This document shows positions 56,664-64,000 of a stretch of DNA of 64,000 bases, piece by piece (positions within the stretch are counted from its first letter, which is position 1; the number at the start of each line of letters is the position of its first letter). Below the pieces are notes generated by a model. It did no database searches and had not been told where the DNA came from. It saw only the letters and a program-made list of their open reading frames with translations. Both the position numbers and the translations under genes were made by a program. Origin of the DNA: Kosakonia radicincitans DSM 16656 (lineage in GTDB: Bacteria > Pseudomonadota > Gammaproteobacteria > Enterobacterales > Enterobacteriaceae); the NCBI RefSeq assembly GCF_000280495.2, contig NZ_CP018016.1, positions 5,022,001-5,086,000 of the forward strand. The letters run 5' to 3'.

Positions 56664-57440
56664 TTATTTGCCGCTGAGCGAGTTGTGGATGAACTCCAGC
56701 CAGTTCGGCGCGCTCAGGTGGAAAGACTCGATCATTTTCAGATCGAAGCCGCGGAAGAACGCGCTCAGCACAAACAGCGCGACAATGGCCGTCATCATCA
56801 CTTTGGTGACGCGATTCCAGCCGCTCTCTTCCACACCTTTACCAATCAGAATGCCCAGTACCAGGCCCGGTACGGCGTTGCCCATAATCAGCTGCGCCGC
56901 GCCGCCAAAGACGGTCGCCCAGAAACCCGATTTTTTGCCTGCGTCGATGGCTGCCAGCCAGAAGATCACCGGCATGACGGTGTTCACCAGCAGGTTGGCC
57001 GCCGGAACCAGCACTTTAACGGCGGTGACCTGCAAGGCCGCCGGAACGGAGGACGCCGTCAGGTTAAGGAAGGTGACGACCACCATGCCAATCAGGCCGC
57101 AGGCAATCGCCATCTTTTTCGGATCGTGCAGGGTTTCGCCGACGTTACGGTTTTTCACCATCAACGCCGCCGCGCCCCAGTTCGGAATGATGCGGTGGTC
57201 AACGTCCTGGGTAAAAGAACCCGCCGCAACGGACGAGGCCCAGGCGTTAAAGAAGAAGCCTAAGCCGAATGAGAAATGCGATGCGGGATCGCCTTCGCAG
57301 GAGTTCAGTTCGCCCAGTGTACGAAATGCGCCCATCCCTTGAGTGGTCGGCGCATGGAACATGCGTGCAGCCCCCGCGCCAACACCGACGCCAACCAGGC
57401 CGCCGATGATGAGCGATTTTATTAGTATGATTAAGAACAT
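56664..57440 (-). CDS. DUF4311 family membrane protein
   Basis: A 258-residue polytopic protein with about six helices. It begins MFLIILIKSLIIGGLVGVGV and has a conserved loop ELNSCEGDPASHFSFGLGFF between helices, where the Cys, Asp, His and Ser are candidates for substrate contact. It belongs to DUF4311 (EF_0832 type). The frame opens at 57476; the ATG at 57440 follows GAGGG. It is the likely partner of DUF4310. Confidence 0.88.
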   Translation of the reverse strand: MFLIILIKSLIIGGLVGVGVGAGAARMFHAPTTQGMGAFRTLGELNSCEGDPASHFSFGLGFFFNAWASSVAAGSFTQDVDHRIIPNWGAAALMVKNRNVGETLHDPKKMAIACGLIGMVVVTFLNLTASSVPAALQVTAVKVLVPAANLLVNTVMPVIFWLAAIDAGKKSGFWATVFGGAAQLIMGNAVPGLVLGILIGKGVEESGWNRVTKVMMTAIVALFVLSAFFRGFDLKMIESFHLSAPNWLEFIHNSLSGK

Positions 57441-57491
57441 CAGTCTGCCCTCTTCTACCCAGCGGAGGTGATTCACCGGGTATGCGTTGAG

Positions 57492-57788
57492 TTATTTCGT
57501 GACGAAATCCACTTTATTGAGATTGATGGCGGTCACGTTGACGGTGACGTCCAGCTCCACGCTGTACGTCCGTCTTTCCCGACGCAGAAAGAGAAATAAA
57601 AACGCCTCTTTCCGTATCGTTTCCTGCGCATGAACAACCTGCACATCCTGTGGCTCGATACGCAGTAAAATCTGCGGCGACGCTTTCATCACCGCGGCCT
57701 GAACCTGGTTCAGCGCATCCGCGAAGGCGCGCGCTTTCGCCTCGCCTTTTCCCTTAACCCTGACCGTGGTGGTGAACTGTTCTTTCAT
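57492..57788 (-). CDS. DUF4312 family protein
   Basis: A small soluble protein of 98 residues with an alpha/beta layout (FTTTVRVKGKGEAKARAFADAL, then LLRIEPQDVQVVHAQET and a beta-rich end). It belongs to DUF4312 (EF_0831 type), function unknown. The ATG at 57788 lies 2 nt after the SFCGS gene stop, so it is coupled. It may be a soluble part of the transporter. Confidence 0.87.
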   Translation of the reverse strand: MKEQFTTTVRVKGKGEAKARAFADALNQVQAAVMKASPQILLRIEPQDVQVVHAQETIRKEAFLFLFLRRERRTYSVELDVTVNVTAINLNKVDFVTK

Positions 57789-57790
57789 GG

Positions 57791-58153
57791 TTATGCGCCG
57801 TATTTTTTCTGCCACGCCTGCACCAGGCGCTCGCCTAATTCTTCTTTGTCCATAAAACCAAAGCCGAGAACATTGCAGCCCTCATTAATGGCGGTAACGC
57901 CCTCTTCCACGGAGCGCATACCATATTTGGCTTTATAGCCGTGTTTGTTCTGCGCGGTGATGGCACCCGCGCCGCCACTGCCGCAAAACGAAATACCGAA
58001 GGTGGCGTTTTCTGATTTCATCACGTCACCCAGTTTCATATCCGCCGCGACACCCGGCACCACCACGGCGCGGCCGCCCGCTTTTTCAACGCCAGCTGCG
58101 ACTTTCTGGCCTTTGCCAAGACGATCGCCAATCACTACGGTAATTTGTTCCAT
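57791..58153 (-). CDS. SFCGS family glycine-rich protein
   Basis: A 120-residue soluble protein named for its motif, here GISFCGSGGAGAITAQNKHG. The fold looks like a small alpha/beta domain (MEQITVVIGDRLGKGQKVAA start) similar in size to PTS EIIB. The single motif Cys could be a phospho-acceptor or ligand contact, which is speculation. GAGGAGCAAAAA fixes the ATG at 58153 inside a longer open frame. It belongs to the EF_0830/AHA_3911 family, found with DUF4310-4312. Confidence 0.88.
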   Translation of the reverse strand: MEQITVVIGDRLGKGQKVAAGVEKAGGRAVVVPGVAADMKLGDVMKSENATFGISFCGSGGAGAITAQNKHGYKAKYGMRSVEEGVTAINEGCNVLGFGFMDKEELGERLVQAWQKKYGA

Positions 58154-58163
58154 TTTTTGCTCC

Positions 58164-58484
58164 TCAGAGGTTTTCTTTTGCCACTTCGAAGTGCACCGAC
58201 AGCAGCCAGGCTTCTTCTTCCGGAAGATTGCCAAACGCTGCCACCACTTCACGGGCCAGGTTCATTGATTCAGGCGAGATTTCATCAAACAGGCTGGCAT
58301 CCACTTCCGGCAGCGGTTCGCCGGTCACCGACCGGTGCGCCATCGCGCGAACATGGGAGGTCAGCATCTGCTGCTGTACCGCATTCGGCGTAATGCCGTG
58401 ATTGCTCAGCAGCGCATAGACCTGCGTCAACATGCGCCCGGCAAGGGAGGCTGTTTGCTCCGCCCGATCTTGGGCATCGTTCAT
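58164..58484 (-). CDS. Small PRD-domain protein (EF_0829/AHA_3910 type)
   Basis: A 106-residue protein made of one PRD-like helical bundle (NHGITPNAVQQQMLTSHVRA and EEEAWLLSVHFEVAKEN, with conserved His residues). No DNA-binding domain is fused to it. Free PRD modules of this kind accompany the SFCGS gene set and may be PTS-phosphorylated modulators; E. coli yhfY in the yhf cluster is a comparable case. GGAG lies 6 nt before the ATG at 58484. It is the first gene of the operon. Confidence 0.83.
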   Translation of the reverse strand: MNDAQDRAEQTASLAGRMLTQVYALLSNHGITPNAVQQQMLTSHVRAMAHRSVTGEPLPEVDASLFDEISPESMNLAREVVAAFGNLPEEEAWLLSVHFEVAKENL

Positions 58485-58570
58485 TACCGCTCCGTTATTC
58501 ACTCGTCGTACCCCATTCATCTCGTTGAGATAAAACTAACGTTGCGGGTTACGAGTTTGTAGCGAGGAGT

Positions 58571-58590
58571 TTTCCACTTCAAAGTGGAAA
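58571..58590 (-). promoter_or_regulatory. Perfect 20-bp palindrome upstream of the ten-gene operon
   Basis: TTTCCACTT and AAGTGGAAA are perfect 9-bp arms around CA. It lies 87 nt before the first start codon. It is a good candidate operator for the PRD regulator at the operon's end. Confidence 0.6.
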
Positions 58591-58600
58591 GGGAAAAGGC

Positions 58601-58622
58601 GTTAGTGATCTGCGCCACATAA
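58601..58622 (-). promoter_or_regulatory. Candidate CRP site of the ten-gene operon
   Basis: On the minus strand TGTGG-N6-TCACT matches the CRP core TGTGA-N6-TCACA at 8 of 10 positions. It lies about 30 bp upstream of the 20-bp palindrome, consistent with catabolite control of a sugar-acid operon. Confidence 0.45.
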
Positions 58623-58752
58623 ATCGTCAGGGAAGAGATATATCACTGCGCAGGCATCACAGATTGACGCAAAAGAAGCGGAAAAACGTCCCTCATGGAG
58701 CAGAAAAAAACGCGGAAGCCGAAGGGAAAAGCGTGAGCACAATAAGGTTTTC

Positions 58753-59646
58753 TTATTGCTGATCCGCCTTCAGTTCACGCAGAAGATGATCGGTGAAAGA
58801 GGCGACCAGTGGTTGCAGCGGACGGCCAGGCAAACGCAGCAGATGCATCGGTCTTGGCGGCGGCAGCCACTCTGGCAGCACTCTGCACAGCCGACCGGCG
58901 TCAATGTCCCGTTGCAGCGTGATAAAAGCATGCTGCACAATCCCCAGCCCGCTGAGCGCCGCCTGGCGCAACGCCTCACCGGAGTCGACCATCAGCCGGG
59001 GCGCGATCGCAATCTCCTGCGTGCCGGATGGCCCTTCCAGTTGCCAGCGATGATCCGAGCGCCACTGGCTGAAGCTGACGCAGTGATGGTGCTTTAGCTC
59101 GTCCGGCGAACCGGGCACACCGTGGCGAGCCAGATAGTCCGGCGAGGCTGCAAGTAACATGCGATACGGCGGAAGGGGAATGGCAACGCTACCGTCATCG
59201 TTAATGGCACCGATCCGAATCGCCAACTGAAAGCGCTCTTCAATTAGCGAGACTTTACGGTCGCTGAGCACCATCTCCGCATTCACGCCCGGATAATGCT
59301 GCAAAAAACGCGACAGGATCGGCGTCAGCACCCGATTCCCCCAGGCAACCGGCGCGCTGATGCGCAGCAACCCGGAGACATTTTCATACAACTCGCTTGC
59401 CAGCCCATCCGCGTCACGCACCGTGGCAAGAATTTGCAGCCCATACTGGTAGAAACGCTGGCCCGCATCCGTTAACCCCTGGCGCCGCGTGGTGCGATGC
59501 AGCAACTGACAGCCCGTTCGTAGCTCCAGCTCGCGCACGTGTTTGCCCACCATCGCGGGCGTGATCCCCAGCGTTTCTGCCGCCGCCGTAAAGCTGCCGC
59601 GGGTCACCGTCGTGACAAACGATTCAACGCATTTCAAATAATCCAT
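58753..59646 (-). CDS. LysR-family transcriptional regulator
   Basis: A 297-residue LysR protein: HTH MDYLKCVESFVTTVTRGSFT-type start and a C-terminal effector domain. The frame opens at 59661, but MDYLKCV is the family start. It is divergent from the quinone reductase-like gene at 59754, the usual regulator/target layout. It belongs to the DsdC/YafC-like clade that often controls a nearby oxidoreductase. Confidence 0.92.
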   Translation of the reverse strand: MDYLKCVESFVTTVTRGSFTAAAETLGITPAMVGKHVRELELRTGCQLLHRTTRRQGLTDAGQRFYQYGLQILATVRDADGLASELYENVSGLLRISAPVAWGNRVLTPILSRFLQHYPGVNAEMVLSDRKVSLIEERFQLAIRIGAINDDGSVAIPLPPYRMLLAASPDYLARHGVPGSPDELKHHHCVSFSQWRSDHRWQLEGPSGTQEIAIAPRLMVDSGEALRQAALSGLGIVQHAFITLQRDIDAGRLCRVLPEWLPPPRPMHLLRLPGRPLQPLVASFTDHLLRELKADQQ

Positions 59647-59753
59647 TTTTCGCCATTCCAAATTTTTAGTATCAAATGAAGATAATAAACCCGCATTTAT
59701 CCTCGTATAGCGGCGAGAAATAATAATGTGGTTATCATCTGCGGGATTTTTTC

Positions 59754-60716
59754 ATGATGCAATCGCTGGTTTTTGATCAATTTGGTTCCCCCGAAGTGCT
59801 GTGGTTGCGCACCAGCCCTGCGCCGGAACCGGGCGAAGGCGAACTGTTGGTGGAGGTTTCCGCCGCCGGGCTGAACTTTGCCGATATCTATCGTCGCCAG
59901 GGGCGTTATCCGCTGGCGGGAACGGCGCCGTGGGTTGCCGGTTACGAAGGCGCGGGGCGCGTGCTCAATGTCGGCGGCGGCGTGGAAGGCTGGCAGGTGG
60001 GCGATCGCGTCGGCTTTGCCGATGTTCCGCTGGCGCATGCCAGCCATATTCTGGTGCCGCAGGATCATGCTATTCGCCTGAGTGACTGGATTTCGGAAGC
60101 GGAAGCCGCATCGATATTGTTACAGGGCTTAACGGCGGATTATCTGTTGCATGACATCTTACTTGTTGAACCGGGCATGCATGTTGCGGTGCTGGCGGCA
60201 GCGGGCGGTGTTGGCAATCTGCTGACGCAAATGCTGGTGGCGCGCGGTGTGCATGTTTTCGCTGTCGCCTCCAGTAAAAGCAAACAGGCCGCCTGCCTGA
60301 ACAATGGTGCCGAGGTCGCGACCGATTATTACGGCTGGTCAGAACAGGTACGCGCCTGGCATTCATCAGGCTGCGATATCGTTTTTGATTCGGTGGGCAG
60401 CACGCTGCTGGAAAGTCTGCAGAGCCTGAAAGATGGCGGCCGGGTGGTGCTCTTTGGTATGTCTGGTGGCAAGATCCCGGCCTTTGATCCAACCGGATTG
60501 CTACTGAAATCCGCCGGCGTTATCGGCGCCGATCTCTGGACGTACCTTACCTCGCAACAAGAAAGACAGCGCCGCGCAGATAGGCTGTTTGCGCTATTGA
60601 AAGCCGGGGATATCACGTTACCCACGGTGACATCATTTCCGCTGTCCCGCGGTAAAGAGGCGCATAGCCTGCTGGAGAACCGGTTGTTTAGCGGCAAGGT
60701 AATGTTGATTCCGTAA
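59754..60716 (+). CDS. Zinc-free quinone oxidoreductase (MDR family)
   Basis: A 320-residue medium-chain reductase of the quinone oxidoreductase type: N-terminal GroES-like fold (GLNFADIYRRQGRYPLAG), a Rossmann domain with AAAGGVGNLLTQMLV, no zinc-binding cysteines. It probably reduces quinones or enones with NADPH. The start at tandem ATG codons 59754/59757 has a poor ribosome site. It is divergent from a LysR regulator that likely controls it. Confidence 0.9.
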   Translation: MMQSLVFDQFGSPEVLWLRTSPAPEPGEGELLVEVSAAGLNFADIYRRQGRYPLAGTAPWVAGYEGAGRVLNVGGGVEGWQVGDRVGFADVPLAHASHILVPQDHAIRLSDWISEAEAASILLQGLTADYLLHDILLVEPGMHVAVLAAAGGVGNLLTQMLVARGVHVFAVASSKSKQAACLNNGAEVATDYYGWSEQVRAWHSSGCDIVFDSVGSTLLESLQSLKDGGRVVLFGMSGGKIPAFDPTGLLLKSAGVIGADLWTYLTSQQERQRRADRLFALLKAGDITLPTVTSFPLSRGKEAHSLLENRLFSGKVMLIP

Positions 60717-60779
60717 TCGGCGGGATCAACATACCGGATGGCGGCTTCGCTCCAGGGAATGGGCGCTCTGCGATAAACA

Positions 60780-61991
60780 TTATGCTGTCGCAGGCGCCAG
60801 CCTGCGCGATAACGCAATCCCGGCATAAAACAGCGCAAAACAGAATACGCTCACCAGTATCAACACGACGGGTACGTCCGTTGGAGGCATAAACGCAAGC
60901 AGCACGCCTGTCACTGCCGGATTTACCGCTCCGCCAAGGCTGCCCATGTTCTGAAATGAGAAATAAAAGGCTCTCTCTGCAGGTGGCGCAATCTGGTCAA
61001 TGACCCGATATTGCAACGGGGCAAAAATAATCTCGCCGAACGAGAAAAAAAACATTCCCGCGATCCAGACGACCCGGCTTTCACCGGCGACGCTGAAGAT
61101 AAATAACCCCACTACCAGGCATATTGTCCCTGCCAGGAATCCCATGGCGAATGAGTACTTACTCATGAGATTGCCAGTAATGTACTGGAACAACACAACC
61201 GTAATCGCGTTGGTGGTAATCAGAACAGAGACAATATTCCCCACGGTTACCGCATCATGATTCACCATCAGAATTTGTGAAATACAACTGGCAAACCGCT
61301 CAAACACGAAAGAGGCAAGGAAAATAGCCAGCGTGAAAACCAAAAGAATAATAAGCCGCTGTTTATCACGCGCGGATGTATGCAATGAAGGAGACGCCGC
61401 GGCTAACGGCTGTGTTCTCATCGTCAAACCCGCCGTCGCGACAATGGCCAGCATGCCCAGGATGGCAGATAAAAGAAAAGGGAAATAGACATGATTTCCC
61501 ACCAGCCAGGCGCCGATTAATGGCCCAACCATCCAGCCGATGTTGATAAACGTATAGTTCAGGGAAAAAACGCGGGTTTTCTCCTCATCACTGAAATGGT
61601 CAGAAATAAAGCACTTAATGATCGTGGAATATAATGCGTAGCAGCAGGTTATCAACGTAAAGCAGATAACAAAAACAGCCGCAGAGTAGAAATACCCGAG
61701 AATTAAAAATGAGAAGGAAAAAATAAGCAGCGATAATGTCAATAATAATTTATGGCTGAAAAGGTTAGCCAACTTTCCACTGACGATACTCAATAAAATC
61801 CCGACAACAATGGCCAGTGTGAGTATGTTGCCGGTATTAAGGATAGACATTCCCAACTGGTTATGTAAAAACAGCGGCAAAAACGGGAGAGTCACGCCTC
61901 TCCCGACTGTCGCAATAAAAGACCCAGTCACCAGCATTGCAATATTACGTCTGCCGGTGAGCGGATAATCTATGGCATTTTCGTTAATCAA
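60780..61991 (-). CDS. MFS transporter (likely exporter)
   Basis: A 403-residue protein with twelve predicted helices of the major facilitator superfamily. The loop-2/3 motif is reduced to GKLANLFSHK. It starts at TTG 61991 (LINENAIDYPL…), which overlaps the stop of the upstream ATP-grasp remnant (TTGA) and has GGAG 8 nt before it; the longer frame to 62042 runs through that remnant. MFS exporters often close small ATP-grasp/PLP biosynthetic clusters, and here the synthetic genes are broken. It is AT-richer than the core genes. Confidence 0.85.
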   Translation of the reverse strand: MINENAIDYPLTGRRNIAMLVTGSFIATVGRGVTLPFLPLFLHNQLGMSILNTGNILTLAIVVGILLSIVSGKLANLFSHKLLLTLSLLIFSFSFLILGYFYSAAVFVICFTLITCCYALYSTIIKCFISDHFSDEEKTRVFSLNYTFINIGWMVGPLIGAWLVGNHVYFPFLLSAILGMLAIVATAGLTMRTQPLAAASPSLHTSARDKQRLIILLVFTLAIFLASFVFERFASCISQILMVNHDAVTVGNIVSVLITTNAITVVLFQYITGNLMSKYSFAMGFLAGTICLVVGLFIFSVAGESRVVWIAGMFFFSFGEIIFAPLQYRVIDQIAPPAERAFYFSFQNMGSLGGAVNPAVTGVLLAFMPPTDVPVVLILVSVFCFALFYAGIALSRRLAPATA

Positions 61992-62240
61992 TGGAGTAAC
62001 TCCAGTTCCATCTCCTGTTGAACCTGCGCAAAAAAACCGCACAGATCGTTTTCCAGCATCTGATGGTTCGGATAAATAACCTGTTCGTTCAATGGCACGC
62101 CGGAATGAATATCAGCAAGCCAGCGGAATATATTGTTTCCAGAGACATTGTTATAAAGGACAGGCATATAGCCACCCATAATTCTCGGGTTAACTTCGAC
62201 AAGCACCGGTCCTGATTTCATCAGGATCAATTCAATATCG
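61988..62240 (-). pseudogene. ATP-grasp ligase, C-terminal remnant
   Basis: About 80 residues with the metal-binding ATP-grasp end LILMKSGPVLVEVNPRIMGG, then a normal-looking C-terminus ending MELELLH. A full ATP-grasp ligase has about 400 residues, so the N-terminal four-fifths are missing. The reading frame joins, at about 62240, to a fragment of a cysteine-synthase-like gene. It is a deletion product. Confidence 0.8.
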
Positions 62241-62355
62241 ATCCTCCGGGGTTGAATGATTCCAGCTTGACATAAAGATGAGAATTGAACTGCCGGTCTT
62301 TAAGAATCTCCATCAATGGCGTATTGCCAATTGAATCCGTGATATCACCTGTCAT
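62227..62355 (-). pseudogene. Cysteine-synthase-like PLP enzyme, N-terminal remnant
   Basis: The 42-codon frame from ATG 62355 reads MTGDITDSIGNTPLMEIL and goes on to VKLESFNPGGSI, the typical start of cysteine synthase/SbnA-type proteins (SIGNTPL … LExFNPGGSIKDR). It breaks right at NPGGSI, one residue before the PLP lysine motif, and stops after two more codons. The rest is deleted and the sequence enters the ATP-grasp remnant. Confidence 0.78.
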
Positions 62356-62393
62356 AGGTATTTAATCCATCAAATTGTCACAAAAATAATACA

Positions 62394-62450
62394 GCCAGCC
62401 ACCATAAGCCAGCCACCATAAGCCAGCCACCATAAGCCAGCCTTATAAGG
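62394..62450. repeat. Tandem repeat of a 14-nt unit
   Basis: GCCAGCCACCATAA occurs three times in a row (62394-62407, 62408-62421, 62422-62435), followed by a partial fourth (GCCAGCC) and a small palindrome TTATAAGG. It lies 40 nt upstream of the remnant PLP gene and may be a slippage product. Confidence 0.85.
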
Positions 62451-63006
62451 CTATGCCCCAAATTAATAACAGTCAATCAACAGGCACTACTGCTCAAATA
62501 ATCGCCTCATTGTTTTTATACATATTTTTCATGTGGTTACAATAAAATCACTTATAGACAACAAATGATAACAGTGACAATCAGATAAAAATTAGAATGT
62601 ATTTTTATAACCGTGCAAAAAGACAGGATATTCAACCAGACAGAGTCTGGCGAATAAGTTTTATTGTTCATATTGCGATTACAGCGAAATATTGTTTGCA
62701 ACGCAGAGATCCCTTCATGGAATTATTCTAATCTTTGTATTCGGCATTTGTGATAATTTCATCGCGTTAAAATAAGGCAAATAATCTTCACCTATGATAC
62801 TGCATAAGTAATATTCCGGTGTGTTTTCTGGAATATTTCGGATAACGATTTAATATGACAAGAAATAGAGCCATCAAATGTGGTCATTATCGGCTAAATA
62901 CGGAAAGGCATACGGGGGATAAAAAAGTGTCTCTGTGACGGGGATAAGGGGGAAAACCGCTGTCTCTCCCCCTGAGTAATGCTTTATACGTATTGCTCAA
63001 AGCCGA
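62451..63006. other. AT-rich non-coding region upstream of cybC 3' end
   Basis: About 550 nt, clearly AT-rich, with no gene on either strand. It probably marks the right edge of the accessory block between nrdG and cybC, which adjoin in E. coli. Nothing else can be supported in it. Confidence 0.5.
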
Positions 63007-63393
63007 TTAACGGTACTTCTTGTGATAGGTGTTGCGCGTGTCAGCAAACCCTTTCGCTGCCGCCTGCGCTTCTTTCACTTTGCCTTCGTTGGCCAGCTTC
63101 AGCGCACCGTCAATTTGACCCACCAGGATATCAAAACCGTGCCGGAAATCTTTCATCTCGGCGCTGTCCGGCGCTTTGCCTTCCAGCTTCGGCGGTGTGG
63201 CTTTTTGTGCATCCAGCGCAGCGGTACGCATTTTGGTTAACGCATCTTTCATTTCGGTGGCGTCACTGGTTTTCTGCACCACTTTGAGATTTTCGTTGAG
63301 GGTATCCATATCATCACCGAGATCGGCGGCAAACACCGTCGAACCAACAAACAATGACGACACAGCAAGGATCGCTAACAGATTTTTACGCAT
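63007..63393 (-). CDS. cybC: Soluble cytochrome b562
   Basis: A 128-residue periplasmic four-helix haem protein. The signal peptide [22 protein letters not shown] is cut before ADLGDDM; mature Met7 and the His of RNTYHKKYR near the C-terminus are the haem ligands. Unlike in E. coli K-12, where cybC is often truncated, the gene is complete. GGAAGTGAGCA precedes the ATG. It follows pmbA on the same strand. Confidence 0.97.
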   Translation of the reverse strand: MRKNLLAILAVSSLFVGSTVFAADLGDDMDTLNENLKVVQKTSDATEMKDALTKMRTAALDAQKATPPKLEGKAPDSAEMKDFRHGFDILVGQIDGALKLANEGKVKEAQAAAKGFADTRNTYHKKYR

Positions 63394-63453
63394 TGCTCAC
63401 TTCCTTTTTATTATTCACGCTTAAGGCGCACTGCTTTGCGCCACGGAGTAATG

Positions 63454-64000
63454 TTATTGTCCGGCGATTTTCATCTCCGGTAACAACACTGAACCACACT
63501 GAATGTTACTGCGCTGTTCAATATCGTCACCGATGGTAACAATATTGCGCCACATCTCTTTTAAGTTGCCAGCGATGGTAATTTCGCTCACCGGATACTG
63601 AATTTCACCATTTTCTACCCAGAAACCGGAAGCACCACGGGAATAATCGCCGGTAATACCGCTCACGCCCTGGCCCATCAGTTCGGTCACCACCAGACCG
63701 GTGCCCATCTCTTTCAGCATCTGCTCAAAGCTCAGGCCCCGCCCGGCAATGCGCCAGTTGTGAATACCACCAGCGTGGCCGGTGCTTTTCAACCCCAGTT
63801 TACGCGCGGAATAGTTGGTCAGCAGCCACTGCATCAATACGCCATCTTTGATGATATCGCGGCGTTCGGTACGCACGCCTTCACTGTCGAACGGCGTCGA
63901 AGCCAGCCCTTTACGCAGGTGCGGATGCTCTTCAATGGTCAGCCATTCCGGCAGGATCTGTTTGCCGAGATAGTCGAGCAGGAAAGTCGATTTACGGTAC
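63454..64000 (-). CDS. pmbA: Metalloprotease PmbA/TldE, C-terminal part (cut by window edge)
   Basis: About 181 C-terminal residues of TldE/PmbA, which with TldD forms a peptidase that matures microcin B17 and degrades CcdA. The visible part has the [20 protein letters not shown] segment, [13 protein letters not shown] and the family end [13 protein letters not shown]. The N-terminus lies beyond the window. The pmbA-cybC order is as in E. coli. Confidence 0.96.
   Translation of the reverse strand, partial: YRKSTFLLDYLGKQILPEWLTIEEHPHLRKGLASTPFDSEGVRTERRDIIKDGVLMQWLLTNYSARKLGLKSTGHAGGIHNWRIAGRGLSFEQMLKEMGTGLVVTELMGQGVSGITGDYSRGASGFWVENGEIQYPVSEITIAGNLKEMWRNIVTIGDDIEQRSNIQCGSVLLPEMKIAGQ

Noticed and set aside
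62394..62450. Possible CRISPR-like array (repeated GCCAGCCACCATAA)
   Set aside because: The units are 14 nt and directly adjacent, with no spacers, no leader and no cas genes. It is a simple tandem repeat.

Overview
The window is chromosomal DNA from a member of the Enterobacteriaceae. The gene order pmbA–cybC … nrdG–nrdD–treC–treB–treR–mgtA–ridA–pyrI–pyrB–pyrL … tabA … argI–rraB … yjgM–yjgN–valS–holC–pepA–lptF–lptG … ahr–leuX matches the E. coli/Salmonella 96-97 min region. Kept non-E. coli features (miaE, an arginine deiminase operon, a single-chain dihydroxyacetone kinase) point to an Enterobacter/Kosakonia/Citrobacter-like genus. The genus cannot be fixed from the sequence alone.

Layout. 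(1) 1-7.4 kb is accessory DNA on the 3' side of the leuX tRNA, a classic integration site. It holds an AraC regulator (cut by the window edge) divergent from two SDR dehydrogenases, a chemoreceptor with a flagellar-type promoter, a complete IS3-family element without target duplication, and an AT-rich segment with a VgrG-linked HExxH protein plus a lipoprotein likely to be its immunity protein. (2) 7.9-12 kb, between leuX and ahr, holds a LuxR-type regulator and a compact six-gene operon: two DUF2589 proteins, a T4-type endolysin without signal peptide, a secreted barnase-like protein lacking key catalytic residues, and two holin-like membrane proteins. It looks like a phage-free lysis or release module. 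(3) 12-28.5 kb is mostly core: ahr, a DHA kinase, lptFG, pepA, holC-valS, yjgN, yjgM, miaE, rraB, argI and tabA. (4) 28.5-34.4 kb is an anaerobic arginine deiminase operon arcA-arcC-arcB-arcD with its own ArgR paralogue. (5) 34.4-47.4 kb is core: pyrLBI with its UTP attenuator, ridA, mgtA with an mgtL leader peptide, treR-treB-treC, and nrdDG with FNR, NrdR and DnaA sites. (6) 47.4-63 kb is a second accessory block between nrdG and cybC: a relBE module with a frameshifted toxin, an AraC/SDR pair paralogous to the one at the left edge, a ten-gene sugar-acid operon, a LysR/quinone-reductase pair, and an MFS exporter behind two fused stumps of a biosynthetic cluster. (7) cybC and the C-terminal part of pmbA close the window.

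The ten-gene minus-strand operon at 58.5-49.9 kb is the richest system. It encodes a small PRD-domain protein, the SFCGS protein, DUF4312, two membrane proteins (DUF4311, DUF4310), a metallo-amidohydrolase, a DgaE-like PLP lyase, a DgaF-like KDGP aldolase, an exported beta-propeller lactonase, and a PRD/EIIB/EIIA transcription regulator. Read together, it suggests uptake and catabolism of an N-acylated amino sugar acid or its lactone to pyruvate and glyceraldehyde 3-phosphate through an uncharacterised four-component transporter. The substrate is inference.
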